Shown one piece after another: positions 22,630-34,619 of a stretch of 64,000 nt of DNA. Each line of letters starts with the position of its first letter. Positions within the stretch are counted from its first letter, which is position 1. Both the position numbers and the translations under genes were made by a program. The notes under the pieces are model-generated. The model ran no database searches and had not been told where the DNA came from. It saw only the letters and a program-made list of their open reading frames with translations. The DNA comes from Echinostoma caproni (Eukaryota > Platyhelminthes > Trematoda > Plagiorchiida > Echinostomatidae): NCBI GenBank assembly GCA_900618425.1, contig UZAN01039743.1, forward strand, positions 10,960 to 74,959, read 5' to 3'.

Positions 22630-24170
22630 GTTTCATCGGTTGATTAAAATCCTTCTGCGTTCTACTGTTCGAGAATGATTTTCACTTTATTTAATTGATT
22701 TTGGTTATTCAACAACCCTAGATACCACTTCTTGCAATCTAACTGATGCAGGTGTTTCTCCCATCAGAGATAATTCTGCTTTAGGCAGCGATTATAAAGT
22801 TGACTTTAACTCTTTTTCCTTAATTTTGCACATTCCTGTTTCAAACAGTCATCATCGTCTATTTATCTTGAGGCCTAAGGCTGTCTCCCATTTTACCTTT
22901 TAATATTTCAAGTAAAAACACAATCAGTATCCGCAACAGTTTGTGGGAAAGCCTTCTTCACTCAATCAGTTTCGTGGTTCCCATTTGACCTTCCAATAAG
23001 CAACATTTATCAACTTTTTGTTAATACAGTTAAGTCAATTGTTTAACATGCACTGTACTTGGGAACCCATTTTCTGTCAATGGACCTATTGCATCTAGTG
23101 CACTATAGAGACTCAAAGAACACTTATGCAAAGCCTGGAATTAACCAATTGTTTGATAAATTTCAGAATTTATGAAAAAGGAAACTGCACACATTCGTCT
23201 TATCCTCGTCTTACTTCAGGTAACCAACTAGCAAAAATATATGATGAAGAATTCGATATTTAGGTGGTATGACAACAAACTGGTGAACTGTGATGTAAAC
23301 TCTCAGACAATGATCCTCCAGTTTCACGAATTCGGAATGATGCTGCTCACATGGTCCCATTTTTTAGGAAAGAAGTGATCAAAGTCGTTCATAAGACCAA
23401 AATATCCACAGATATTGGTCCTAACGGTTTATTATCATCACTACTAGTCAAATGATCTTTTGCTCTGATCGATATGGTTACCTATATTCTTTATAAATCC
23501 CTGTTGACTAGTTCTATTCCTCATTTCTGGTGACCAATCACTACCATTTCAATTACTAAACCTCGTTAATCCAGTATTCTAACCAAATGTTTTCGACCCA
23601 TCGCTCAAAAGTCATGTAGTTTTGAGTTAACGAAAAGTGCCAATCTTAGATGTCTGATTTCTGCCTCTAACCCTCGTTAATTTGAGTATTACAAATCAAG
23701 TCCATTTTGGATGCGGTTGCCACCCCTAGTTCATCGGACAATGAAGTCCCTAGAAGCATCTGCGAAAGAAGTAGAATGTGCCTGTTGTCTTAGATGTGTA
23801 ATCCTTTTCATAGTTGGTTCCAATTCCCGGCATCCTTCGTAATCGGGAATAGTTTAAATGTCCCAGGCATCTACCAGCGTGACTGGTCAACTGGTTCACA
23901 AACAGAGTTCAACGCCAAATCATCCAAACTAGGCGTAAATAATTCCGTAGAGTTCCAGAAAGCAGTTCTCTCATCGCTTCTATTTTAATCCTAAACCAGT
24001 GATCATATACCACAACTTGAGTCCATTCATTTATGTATAATTACAATGTAACCCTTCGCCAAGCTACCTGTTGGTCTGAGAACTTTCAAAGTTTCGACCA
24101 CGATCTGTTCGAGATAAAGGATTTTACGGTTTCATCTGAATCAACCCTAAATTAATCAAAGGTATTTGAA
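22630..24170 (+). mobile_element. Decayed non-LTR retrotransposon (end of endonuclease to reverse transcriptase YADD region)
   Basis: Pieces of one LINE appear in order on the plus strand, in shifting frames. CNLTDAGVSPIRDNSALGSD at about 22735-22795 resembles the end of the endonuclease domain before SDH. GPNGLLSSLLVK at about 23421 and SSIPHFW at about 23511 are the start of the reverse transcriptase. SVEFQKAVLSSLLF at about 23944-23985 corresponds to the SGVPQGSVLSPLLF block. NVTLRQ at about 24045 matches the position after YADD, compare YADDVALCQ in the copy at 49447. Many stops and frameshifts make it dead. The right end meets a MITE at 24174, so the LINE was cut there or interrupted. 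Confidence 0.7.
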
Positions 24171-24173
24171 TAA

Positions 24174-24619
24174 ATTTCAAATAGAACAAGGAGTGGCGAA
24201 CATGCTCGTTTTCAGTGATTCGTAGTCATACCAAATACATCACAATAATTATTACGCTGTTTATATATAAATCAGCATTCAACCATAAAAAATGCATACA
24301 AATGTGTGCCCAAAAACAATTTGTGCAGGCGCTTAAGCTTCCCGGCCCACCCCCTATACACCCCATATTCCGAGTGATTCCAACGATCGAATGACTTAAC
24401 AATTATGTGATCATTGAGAATTCCATATCCGGTCCCAAGATGAACTTAGCCCCGGACAACCCACGAGGTTATTTTCCCTTTCCCGAAACATTTGTTTGCG
24501 TTTTTATGGTTGAATACCTGATTTATATATAAACAGCGTAATATTTATTGAGATGTATTTGGCATGAATACAAATCACTGAAAACGAGCTTGTTCGCCAC
24601 GCCTTATTCTATTTGAAAT
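24174..24619. mobile_element. Non-autonomous DNA element (MITE-like) with 118-bp terminal inverted repeats
   Basis: 24174-24291 and 24501-24619 are inverted copies of each other with about one difference in ten; both contain GTGGCGAACA/TGTTCGCCAC, a CTCGTTTTCAGTGATT block and an ATTACGCTGTTTATATATAA block. The interior, about 210 bp, has no open frame of note. Outer ends read ATTTCAAATAG on the left and its complement on the right. If TA just inside these ends is the duplicated target, the element would be of Tc1/mariner type, but the symmetry extends beyond it, so the true ends are uncertain. It encodes nothing and would need a transposase from elsewhere. Confidence 0.85.
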
Positions 24620-24682
24620 GTGCTCTTTGGGACTGTTCAGACAATTAAAGCAAGCCAAAGATCCCATTGTATTTGAATACAT

Positions 24683-24897
24683 TTACATGCGATGGAAATG
24701 TTTGCGATAACCGACAAAGAGCAATGGACAGCTGTTTAGTCCTGTTTGGGACTCGTCAGCAGTGAGTACTTTTTGTGTCCCCGTGAGGACTCGAACAGTG
24801 AACATTCGGGCTGGGACTTCAAACCCTTACCCCTGAGTTACACGGTCGACGGTCATCACCTTTTGCGAATGGCTCAATCAAGCTTCCTACTCCAAAA
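24683..24897 (-). mobile_element. tRNA-derived SINE family C carrying a hammerhead-like fold, 13-bp target duplication
   Basis: The 13-mer TATTTGAATACAT occurs at 24670-24682 and 24898-24910 and brackets the element exactly, as a target-site duplication would. On the minus strand the head has a box A-like TAACTCAGGGG (about 24840-24830) and box B-like GTTCGAGTCCT (about 24796-24786), followed by the hammerhead-like fold at 24766-24722 and a short tail. The order, a polymerase III promoter followed by a hammerhead, is that of the Sm-alpha SINE-like retroposons of Schistosoma mansoni. The insertion lies beside the MITE and the LINE relic. Confidence 0.8.
24722..24766 (-). ncRNA. Hammerhead-ribozyme-like fold, catalytic G12 replaced by U
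   Basis: Minus strand, in order: stem I strand CACUG, core CUGACGA, stem II GUCC-CAAACA-GGAC, core UAAA in place of GAAA, stem III ACA-GC-UGU, cleavage triplet GUC (C at 24727), stem I strand CAUUG. Stem I pairs at four of five positions. The layout is a type I hammerhead. The G12 general-base position is U, so the copy should be inactive or very weak; its parent family may be active. Confidence 0.7.
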
Positions 24898-24910
24898 TAT
24901 TTGAATACAT

Positions 24911-27154
24911 ATTTACACTCTTCCATTCATCTAATCCCTGAAACTGCTCCCTTATGAGCACAGGACACCTAAGTTGGCCAAACTCTGCTATATGTTTAGG
25001 AGTAACCAAGGGCACCAACTTACGGTAGAAATCTATACACAATGGCGTGGAGAAACGTTAAGGACTATTTTATCAACACGATGAATCAGAGTGCTCAGGG
25101 TAAAACCAGTTCTGATCACATTTTGTTTAATACTATGTTTTCTTTATACTTCCTAACTGTTCCCCCTTTAGTGTTGCCAATGTTCTCAGGAAAATTTATG
25201 AAACCCTTTGCAGCATTCTATTATTTCCTTCTTGTCGATTATATGTTCTTTATGGTTTTTGCTTAAATGCAGGTATTTCTCCACTCAAAGGTATAGATTG
25301 ATACAAATAAAAATGAAAACCGCCAAATGGATGGGTTCCAGTTGAAACTGGCTTGACAGAGTTCGTCGATAGCTGAACAATTTTCGGCATGACCCATATC
25401 AAACCATAAAAATGTTTTCTTTTGGGGGGAGGGGGTGTTGTTCGAAAGATAACCTCAGTTGCAAAACGTCGTTTTCAGCTTTCAGCATGAAACACCTAGA
25501 AAGACTAAACTCATCAATTTCTTGTTTATGATGGATCACGAAAGCTAGAGGGAAAAAGCTGCTAGTTCCTCCTCACAGTTAGCCGATGGGAGGGTGATTT
25601 AGGTGTTTGGCTTTTAATCAGGCTTAACTGCGAGTTGGTGTACTAATATGGTCTAAATTCTTAATACTTGAGCATTTCCATTACTACCATTACTACTATG
25701 TCGTATATACGATCTATTAATATCACGCATCATGCCATAAATAAACTATTTCATTTTTCTAAATTCATCGATATTGATCATACCAAAACTTCATCCTAGT
25801 GAAACATACACCCACGTATTGTCTTTCTATCATGTTCTTGTGACGACACCTAGTGGAGCAAAAATCAAGTTACTACTAGCGTGGAGCCGGCCCATGCGAT
25901 TTCATGCGTTTTGGTCTGTGACAACTGTGTTTATTGGCTCTTGGGTTTCACCTCAGCTGATAGGGGTTTTCGTTTCCTCTCGCGCTGTTGCTACAAATCG
26001 ATTGTGTGCAGTAATGATCAAGGAGCTATTTATTGCCGTTTGGGGATCACCATGAGGTCCTCGGGTGAAATTCATACAACTCTATCAGACCGAATGACTC
26101 GCATCAGCCTGGCAGATCACATGCATCTTGTATTCGTTACCTCAATTCTGTAAATTTTTACATTTATTTTTGGTCTTTCCCCACCCTCAGGCGTTTACAT
26201 TCTATACAGGTTACGTGCCATTCTCTATAGTTCTATGAGCGTTATTTGAAGTCCAGGAAGTGCAACTTGCATTGCTAAGCTTGGGCCGCGTCAGTTTTCG
26301 CCTACTCATTTTTTACTTACCATCTTGATCTTTGTTAAACCCTAACTTTTCCACTCAATTTGAGTGTATTTACATTGTTATATGATGCAGTTTTCGTAAC
26401 CTTTTCATGCAAATAAATCTCACCTCACTATCGCAACTGATGATAAGGCTCTGCATTCTCCTAAATATATTGCATAAGGCACCACAACATTCCCGTTCGT
26501 GTTCGGGATTTGAGCCAATCATTATAAAGGATGGATTCTGTCTATCATATACACGACTCGTCATAGAAGCTGATATGTTCATTCACCCAACAGTGCCCTG
26601 CAAAATTTAGAAAGAGTTGAATTTGCAGTGCACCGTTGTGAGGGAGATTGGCTGCAATGCTGTCTGGTATATCTTTTCTCCACTTGGGAATTCCCCTTTG
26701 TTAATTTACAAATGGTGGGGCTCCATTTGAGATACACAGCTAACTCAGTCATAGAATGGGGATGAAACAACAACGCAACTATAAAGACATGGTTTGATCA
26801 AGTGACGAAATACGATAACGATCGAAATTGAGCATTCTCCCATCCGTCTAAGGTCAATTTTGCTTGTAACCCACGCTCCTCAAAAGGCGATCAGCTCGTT
26901 GTCACCAGGTTCATTTGAGATGGGTCATCACGGACGGGTTCTTGGCAGCCACTTCAGAGAACCCGAAAAGCAGATGAAGTTGCAGTGTCGTAGAAAGTGC
27001 CTCAGCGGGTAGCTCCTTTGCGGTCAAAGAAATGAAAACATCACAAAATTATATGCAGAAATCATGAATTGCGAAAGTTATGTTGGCGTTCAGTGAAAAT
27101 GTACCTTTACTTTTTTTTCTGTATTTTGGTTTCCTATCGGCCAAACACTAATGG
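24911..27154. other. Unassigned stretch
   Basis: No confident gene. An ATG at 25042 in good context opens a 74-codon frame, MAWRNVKDYF at its start, with two hydrophobic segments that could span a membrane; nothing else supports it. A GC-richer stretch at about 25840-26100 is open in two frames and may be an old repeat. Confidence 0.4.
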
Positions 27155-27341
27155 GCCGTGGAGGTGGTGGTGGTGGTGGTAACTTTACCTATTTATCACC
27201 CCAGAAGACGTGTGTTCGAATTCCATCCCAACAGTCTGATTTGCCCTATCTTGTGTTATATGGCAGTCCTCTGAATGGCCACTTCTTCTTTCCTGAAAAT
27301 TGCACAAGCAAGTATTCAAAAAATGAAGTAAAAATGAAAAA
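27155..27341 (+). mobile_element. tRNA-derived SINE family A, copy 2, strongly diverged
   Basis: The head contains a (GGT)n run at 27162-27180 where other copies have GGTGGC, and a box B-like GTTCGAATTCC at 27214-27224. The body keeps the family blocks in order: CAGTCTGA, CCCTATCTTGTGTT, GGCAGTCCTCTGAATGGCC, TTTCCTGAAAATT, GTATTCAA and the GAAGTAAAA tail. It is an old copy; box A is no longer recognisable. Confidence 0.6.
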
Positions 27342-27670
27342 GATAACAGTATCATGGTTATGATGGACTATCATTGCTCCTGTATTTCTTGCAAACTGGA
27401 CCTGCCTTCTCATTATTTGGCTCTGCTACAGTTGGTAAAAACTAAAAGAAATATTGATTCATAGAGGGAAATCTTTTTAAAGGAACTTTTAGATTAATTC
27501 CAATTCACAGGACTCGCTGATTTATGCATGACAATTTGCTTATATGACCTTTATCTCGTTTGTCTGAACGTATGATTTTTGTGTGAATAGCTTTGTCTTC
27601 TTGCAACCAAAATCGTATGTTCGGTTTGGACTGATCATCCTTCAGACCTTAGATTAACACTCTCCTCTGG
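27342..27670. other. Unassigned stretch
   Basis: No gene, RNA or element recognised. Confidence 0.5.
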
Positions 27671-27671
27671 T

Positions 27672-27728
27672 CATTCAGTCGACCATAAAAGTGAGTTTCG
27701 CTGTCATACGGCTCATCAGTAGTGTACA
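27672..27728 (-). ncRNA. Hammerhead-ribozyme-like motif with intact core boxes
   Basis: On the minus strand CUGAUGA (27719-27713) is followed by stem II GCCGU-AUG-ACAGC (one C-A mismatch), then GAAAC (27699-27695), a three-pair stem III (ACU with GGU around a nine-base loop) and the cleavage triplet GUC ending at 27681. Both core boxes and the triplet match the consensus for a type I hammerhead. Stem I is poor, with scattered pairs and wobbles, so activity is doubtful. No polymerase III boxes are visible upstream; the host repeat is unidentified. Hammerheads are known in flatworm SINEs and Penelope-like elements. Confidence 0.5.
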
Positions 27729-27729
27729 T

Positions 27730-30019
27730 CCACAGTACTGTGCGGGAAGGCAAGCCATACCGATCAGCTCCCATCGGGATTGATCAGAAAAACCTCTTCC
27801 TATTTGTTCATATAACAATACTACCCAGTGAAACAATGAATCGGCGGAATCATGCTTTCCCACGAACTAGCTCTTTGAGATGAATTTTGCTGTCTACCTT
27901 TGGACGGAAGTGATTAGTTGACACTACCCGGCTTCTCTTTACTGACAATTTCCGCTTAGGATGGTGAATACAGAATACATCGAGTTCGCTTCTGGCTTCG
28001 GCAGCACGAAACTCGTTAGGTAAGTGCAACACACAGTCCCAATTGATTTTAAATTCAAACGTCTCTTCGACTGTAATAACAGAGTATGGGCTTAGAGTTT
28101 CCTTTTGGTATTAATTTAGTGTAACTATTATTTGGAATCATCGTAGACATGAATCACTGCCAACGCGTTTGCGCTTAAACCGTGACCAAAGAGGTGGCCA
28201 TGTCTGACAGTATTCAGTTGGCCAAAACTTCTGTGCAAACGGATCCCTGTTTCTTATTCTCCAAGAGCCATGAACCTGATAATTTGCAGAATAAAGTTGC
28301 CTTATAAAAACAATCGATAAATATTTATTGAACTCGAGAAGTCCAGTGGATTCCTCTGTTTTATTGTGTTGTGAATACAGAAAGTTCTATACTTACATAT
28401 GTGTGAAGATTACACAATGTATTGTATACTTTATCTCTATCAAATATTCATCTTGCTTCGTGCTCTTGTATCAGCTATTCGGCTGATTTGCTCTGTTCAT
28501 AAGTCACCTCATGGATCCGGCTTCTGTTGAGCCTAGTGAAATGTGGTCACTTTAGACAAGGGATGAATATTTCCCTGGATAAGGGAGTTCGAATTATTAC
28601 AGCACGGTCCAAATTCAGTGGTGGGTACGATGCAGCTGTTTGATAGAAATTATTTTTCCACTTTAACAGTATTAAACTTTTCACTTCCTTTCATCGAATG
28701 CACAAAATATGTCGAACTACGCACAATTTCATGTCAGATAACATTTACTATCAGATCGTATGTCCATATCGCGATCCACGCCTATTGATGGCCGTGTTGA
28801 ATACTAGGGTCCATTTATACGCGGTGTGACAAGGCATCGGAATATGATGAATCGATAAGCTCGGTGAAAATCATCCCTTAAAATACTGATCTCTTTACAG
28901 TCCAAATAAGAACTTTTTCCTTCGATTATCTGCCCAGAAATAAAATATCAGGAATAAAGGCTAAATTCGATGTCCTCCGGTGAATTCCAACGGGTGATCA
29001 AAACATTTTCTAAAGGTAGAGGGTTATTGGTTAATTGGTGGAATCTATTTACTTCTATCCTATGGATGTTTGATTCAAATGTGAGAAGGTCGGTACTTTC
29101 GGTTTTACTGGTGTAATGTGTGCTGAACAAACATTATTTTCTATTATCATCAAAAACTGCATAGGTTAAACACGTTGATTTTTTCTTCGTTCCTCATTAA
29201 TCGATATTAGAGAGTTTATAAGGCAAACATAACGCGGCATTGCAAATCATGGTGTGGGTGTTAGAACAGTTATTATGGTGATTGACGTTGCTGTTTTTGT
29301 CCGGCTGAATCAGATGCGGGTGAGCTAGACAGGTGTATCTTTTCTGTGGTCACAGTGTCCTTTGGTTAATCCAGAAACAAGTTCTTGAATTGCATCTGTG
29401 ACCAGAGTATGTGTTGGTATGATATGATGCCGACTGCTTAACGTATCGTTAGAATTTTGCCGATGCCAATTTACTGATGAGCACCACGTCGAGCGTGTCA
29501 CCAAGTTAGACATTCCTACCTGGCAACTGCTCCTTAAGTAAAAAATATACCAAATAAGAGGCGCATTCTTATGAATGTCAAGTGGGCGTAACAATGAAAC
29601 TCGGTGAATCCATATTACAGATAACAACTAATAAAAACGAAACACGTGTGTCCAAAGTTCAGCACATATGATAAATCTCCCGCGAAATGCTAATGACTTC
29701 GCGAAAATCCTTTTTAATAATCGTAGTGTTCTAATTGAGGGTACCTGTCTATTTGCAAACAGCTCAGGTTACTGCGAAGTGTATTGTATTAAAGCTTGGC
29801 TAACCGAATTACCGTCACTTAATTTTGTGAGTCGAGAAGATCAGTCTAGGTAGAAGACACCAAGATTTATTTACTTCATGTGTCTTTCAGAAAGCAACAT
29901 GCACGACGAGTATTATAATTTATTTATTGATCATAAAAGAGTGAATTCATAGCATGCGAATCGCTCAAAATTGGGCCATTGCAAGGGAAGAAGGAGAGCA
30001 ATTTGAGAATGCGGGGCGA
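27730..30019. other. Unassigned stretch
   Basis: No gene or element recognised. Open frames such as 29668-29853 (plus) and 29325-29627 (minus) show no family motifs. Confidence 0.45.
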
Positions 30020-30701
30020 NNNNNNNNNNNNNNNNNNNNNNNNNNNNNNNNNNNNNNNNNNNNNNNNNNNNNNNNNNNNNNNNNNNNNNNNNNNNNNNNN
30101 NNNNNNNNNNNNNNNNNNNNNNNNNNNNNNNNNNNNNNNNNNNNNNNNNNNNNNNNNNNNNNNNNNNNNNNNNNNNNNNNNNNNNNNNNNNNNNNNNNNN
30201 NNNNNNNNNNNNNNNNNNNNNNNNNNNNNNNNNNNNNNNNNNNNNNNNNNNNNNNNNNNNNNNNNNNNNNNNNNNNNNNNNNNNNNNNNNNNNNNNNNNN
30301 NNNNNNNNNNNNNNNNNNNNNNNNNNNNNNNNNNNNNNNNNNNNNNNNNNNNNNNNNNNNNNNNNNNNNNNNNNNNNNNNNNNNNNNNNNNNNNNNNNNN
30401 NNNNNNNNNNNNNNNNNNNNNNNNNNNNNNNNNNNNNNNNNNNNNNNNNNNNNNNNNNNNNNNNNNNNNNNNNNNNNNNNNNNNNNNNNNNNNNNNNNNN
30501 NNNNNNNNNNNNNNNNNNNNNNNNNNNNNNNNNNNNNNNNNNNNNNNNNNNNNNNNNNNNNNNNNNNNNNNNNNNNNNNNNNNNNNNNNNNNNNNNNNNN
30601 NNNNNNNNNNNNNNNNNNNNNNNNNNNNNNNNNNNNNNNNNNNNNNNNNNNNNNNNNNNNNNNNNNNNNNNNNNNNNNNNNNNNNNNNNNNNNNNNNNNN
30701 N
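30020..30701. other. Assembly gap (682 N)
   Basis: A run of N. The two flanks share no obvious overlap. Confidence 0.98.
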
Positions 30702-31730
30702 AAAATATTATCCCAAGAAATGGTGTGTGCCTCGATCTAAAAGTATATCGAACCGAACACTAAGAAGAAGAGTCACTTGGAAATGGGGACTATGAAATGC
30801 GTTTTACACTCCCTCGTCATTGGCGAACTAATGAATAGTGCTAAGCTTCTAGTTTATGCTATGTGAATTCACATACACCACAATGGTGAATTGGTGTTGT
30901 TGTGCACAACTTTCCCATCAAAAATGAGAAAGTATACGAAGTACTGAATGATTTGTTTATTTTAAATTTCCTTGTAAAAACTGGAAGTTGTGCGACTCAG
31001 TCAGCTATGGTTTTTTGAGCTAAAAATGTTATAATGTCGATCGTTCACTTATATTGCAAAGAAAAATGCTAGGTTAAACAATAGTTGTATACCCCACCGA
31101 AATGGACGGTAAAAGCGAATAAGTCATGGTATGGTCAGTGATTGTACAAAAACTAGGAACATTTAGGAACGGAAACGGTAAAGCTAATACATAGGTTGTC
31201 ATAAGGGAAAATTGAACTCGACGGAGCCTAATCGATCGCCTTTTCAAAGTTCACGTGCAGACCGGGCACTACACTGAAGCTGCACATAGAGAGATTAGTC
31301 CAACCAGCTAGTCCCACACGGGTGACGGTCGAAATCATTTTTTTCTGAGGTCCATAAGAAATATGTACACTATTTACTCTACAATAAATCACACCAGTTC
31401 AGGCGTAATGCAACCATTCATTTCCGGTTTGATAGATATTTCTTTGGCACAATTGGCCTCTTTGATTTCCAGTTTTTTAGCTTCCTGTGAGACCAAAAGA
31501 AAAGATATTTCATGTTCGTTCCTATAATAACATCCGTTAAGGCAATAAGAGCAAAATAAAGAACTCCATATGAGCATGTGGCTAATAAAATATTGATATC
31601 ACATGAAAAAGATGAATTGAAACAAATTAGTTGAGTGCAAGTACAAAGCAAGTCACGAGTTGAGAAATAAGAAGAATAACTTCAAATGCGGGTACATCAG
31701 TGAAACCTGAGTTTAGTCGTTCACGTTAGC
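30702..31730. other. Unassigned stretch
   Basis: No gene, RNA or element recognised. Confidence 0.5.
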
Positions 31731-31926
31731 TAGTGGATGGTCTGGTGCTTAAATGGTTAGGGTTATCAAAATAGAAACCCGAAGTCCCGGGTTCGAACTG
31801 TTCCATCCTTGCCCATGTTCCCCACTGCGATATTTTCCCAGGCATCCATTGTATGGCCGCGGTCTCCATCCTAAAAGTTGACTGTACGTTCGTATATTCA
31901 ATGAATAAAAGAGGAAGTACAAAGGT
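31731..31926 (+). mobile_element. tRNA-derived SINE family A, copy 3
   Basis: The tRNA-like head has a degenerate box A region (TGGTGCTTAAATGG) and box B GGTTCGAACTG at 31790-31800. The body reads TTTTCCCAGGCATCCATTG, TATGGCCGC, CTAAAAGTTGACTGTACGTT and TATTCAATGAATAAA, then the shared GGAAGTACAAAG tail. No clear target duplication was found. Confidence 0.8.
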
Positions 31927-34619
31927 TATATCTCTGCCAACGTGTTTCCTCGTTGCTTTTCGTTTGTGTGTGTGTGTATTTATAAGCCATGATGACCGGG
32001 ACGCCAAGTGCCAAGTAGATATTCTGAATGTATCAAATAAACCGTGCAAGAAAGTCATCTGCTGGTTTCAATCCGACTACGAATCGAACCGCCATACTGA
32101 GTTTGGCTCGGATGTTTCGCACATCCCGTGTAGTAGTCACCGCACACACGCGCACACAAAATCATCTTTTGTTACACCACATAAATCAACCCCCCTCCCC
32201 TGCACCATGATGATACTCAATCTACATATGTGAAATTATTTTCTGCTGTCCATATATCGACTGGCACAATAATTGTTTGAGAACTATATAGTATTCGTCA
32301 AGTGTTGTTCAAAAATTCAAATTAGGTATTAGAAGCTACTTCCAGAAGTTGGGTGTAAAATATGTCCATGCAGATTTTCCAGCCTATCAACCAATGCCGA
32401 GTTCCGGGTTGTCATGATGGTACAGGTTTTATAAAAAACTGGTGCAACATTGCTTTACTTTTTTTATCACAAATGTTCTTTTGAATACGTTGTTCCCATC
32501 CTTTATTCTTTCCCTCTCCAATTACTGATATTGTCTGATACTCGATAATTTTTCATGGTGCCAGTGAATATTGTCCTCTTGCATACTTGCTGCTATATTA
32601 CTATTCAGCCAATATTGCTACTCACCTCTAAACGCTTATAGAGCACAAACGCTCAACATACTATCGGTCAAAACATACTTGATCACGACACCAGATTGTC
32701 TGCCGCCCACAGCACCACTGACAGGGAACCGTTTTACAGATGAATTCTATTTGACGTCGAACCTGACAAATACTCACAATGCCTTGCTCTTCTCACTAGC
32801 TTAACTTCAGAGTTATCCCTTACCCTAATGCGATGGATGGTGGGCTCATAACAAACGAGTCGTTCATTCTTAAACATAACAAAACGCCAAAACTGAATGA
32901 AGTAATCAGACACCCGCTTGGCACAGAATTTTCGGTTAATAATGACACCGTAGATGGGAGCCGGTGAAAAAGCATTTGCTTTTCAACCCTAACCAACGTG
33001 TAAAAGCCACCAATGATTATTCTATTAGGTTTCGGATAACTGAGTATGCAATGTGACACAATTATTAACTTTCTATTTAATCCAATCATTTTTAGATACG
33101 CGCACCATCATGTCTACGACCGATCCTACCATTTCTTCCAATTTTGTTAGAAAACATTTCATGTGATTGAATTTCCCCTGTGTAATGTCAATACGACCTA
33201 TCACAGTGTCTGATCATCAGTATTTGAACTGAACTTAAAAGAAATTCCCACACTACAAGCCGAGTAATGAATCGCTTTTATATCGGTATACAGTTATATG
33301 TGTATGAAAACTGGTGTACGTGGTAATTGGGAGACATTCATTTTTCTTTTGTGGTTAGTTGAACTCAAGTTATCGTACGAATTTTTCCACTACTTTTTTG
33401 TTCATTCGACACATGACAGAAAAACCATACACGCATAATATCATGTGGTTATATGCTGTGCTTTTGTGATGGAAAACAATTCAAACATTTTCAGAAAGAA
33501 GGCGCAGATAATTTCATCCATTTTAAGGGACTGAGTTCCAGAACTAGATAACCGGTTAGGATAACGATCAGGGATGATTACTCCCTGTAGCATAAAAGAT
33601 AGCTGTGTAACTAGAGAACAGAATTGTATGGTTGGTTTCAAGGCTGAAAATTGCGGTGTATTGAGTATCAAGAGCCCAATCCGTTACAAAATCGACGGTT
33701 ATCTGAATTTTGTAGTTAGTGTTACTTTCCACGATCAAGCTATTAACAAGTCAATAATTTTTATTCGACTTGTGGATAGCTGTGATCGAAGCCACGCATG
33801 AAGGTACCCATTGTAGTAATTCTAGGCAGTCTTATTGTGAACTGACCGGCCTAGGGATGGAAGGCATCTCTCGTGTAACTCTCCTGGGTCTTTGACCTTC
33901 GATAAATCAGGGGATGAATGAGATTGAGAAATGAACTCCAACTATGCCCTGAAACTTTTATTGCAATGAATCATGTCCGATTGGATAGGATGCCATCGAG
34001 ATGATATTGGAGTAACTATTTATCTGTGACATACTTTTTCGACTGTGGTACAGCATGTGAACCAGAACGGTTAGAGTTTCTCATGTTTCAGCGTGAAATG
34101 ATGCCACATAAATTCGCATTACAATAAATACTTATCACTTTTATTGGCTGCAATACATACACATTGATTTAGATGTTGAATTCAACTGGAATTTAACCAC
34201 AGTTCGTTCATAAATTTATCATAAAAACCACAGTGTGCATTGAAACTTCCATTAAAAACGTCAATCTGCTTAAGTCTCGACTAATCCATGCTTTTCGGCT
34301 AGAGATTCCAATCGCTCTGGCATCCCTCTCTTAACAATCTTAGGTATGCTAAATCTTGAAGTTTCTACCGACTTGGTGTCCAAATGGCTGGGGACTTTGT
34401 AAACATGCCCACAACCGTCTTCTTTTAAAGGTGGGCTCCTATAGGCAACTCAGACTATTGCTTTCTTGTTACATCCAAAAAATTACGGTAAATATTTTGA
34501 TCGCCAAATGATTCGGGTAGCCTTCAGAGTCATGAGAATGAGAAGCCGCTCCTTTGACAACTTAACTATGTAATTGGGGACATGGTTTCCATTAATTTCA
34601 TTTTCTTTTCCAGTTTTGG
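31927..34619. other. Unassigned stretch
   Basis: No confident gene. A 76-codon plus frame at 33574-33801 has a believable composition but no recognised family or firm splice sites. The part next to 34620 may include the undetected 5' end of the LINE that follows. Confidence 0.4.

Noticed and set aside
25042..25266. 74-codon open frame with two hydrophobic segments and a good start context
   Set aside because: AT-rich DNA readily gives such frames; there is no family similarity, neighbour or splice evidence.
29470..29505. CTGATGAGCACC on the plus strand as a third hammerhead
   Set aside because: No GAAAC box follows at a suitable distance and no stem II forms.
33574..33801. 76-codon frame with protein-like composition
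   Set aside because: No recognised domain and no firm splice sites; left as unassigned.
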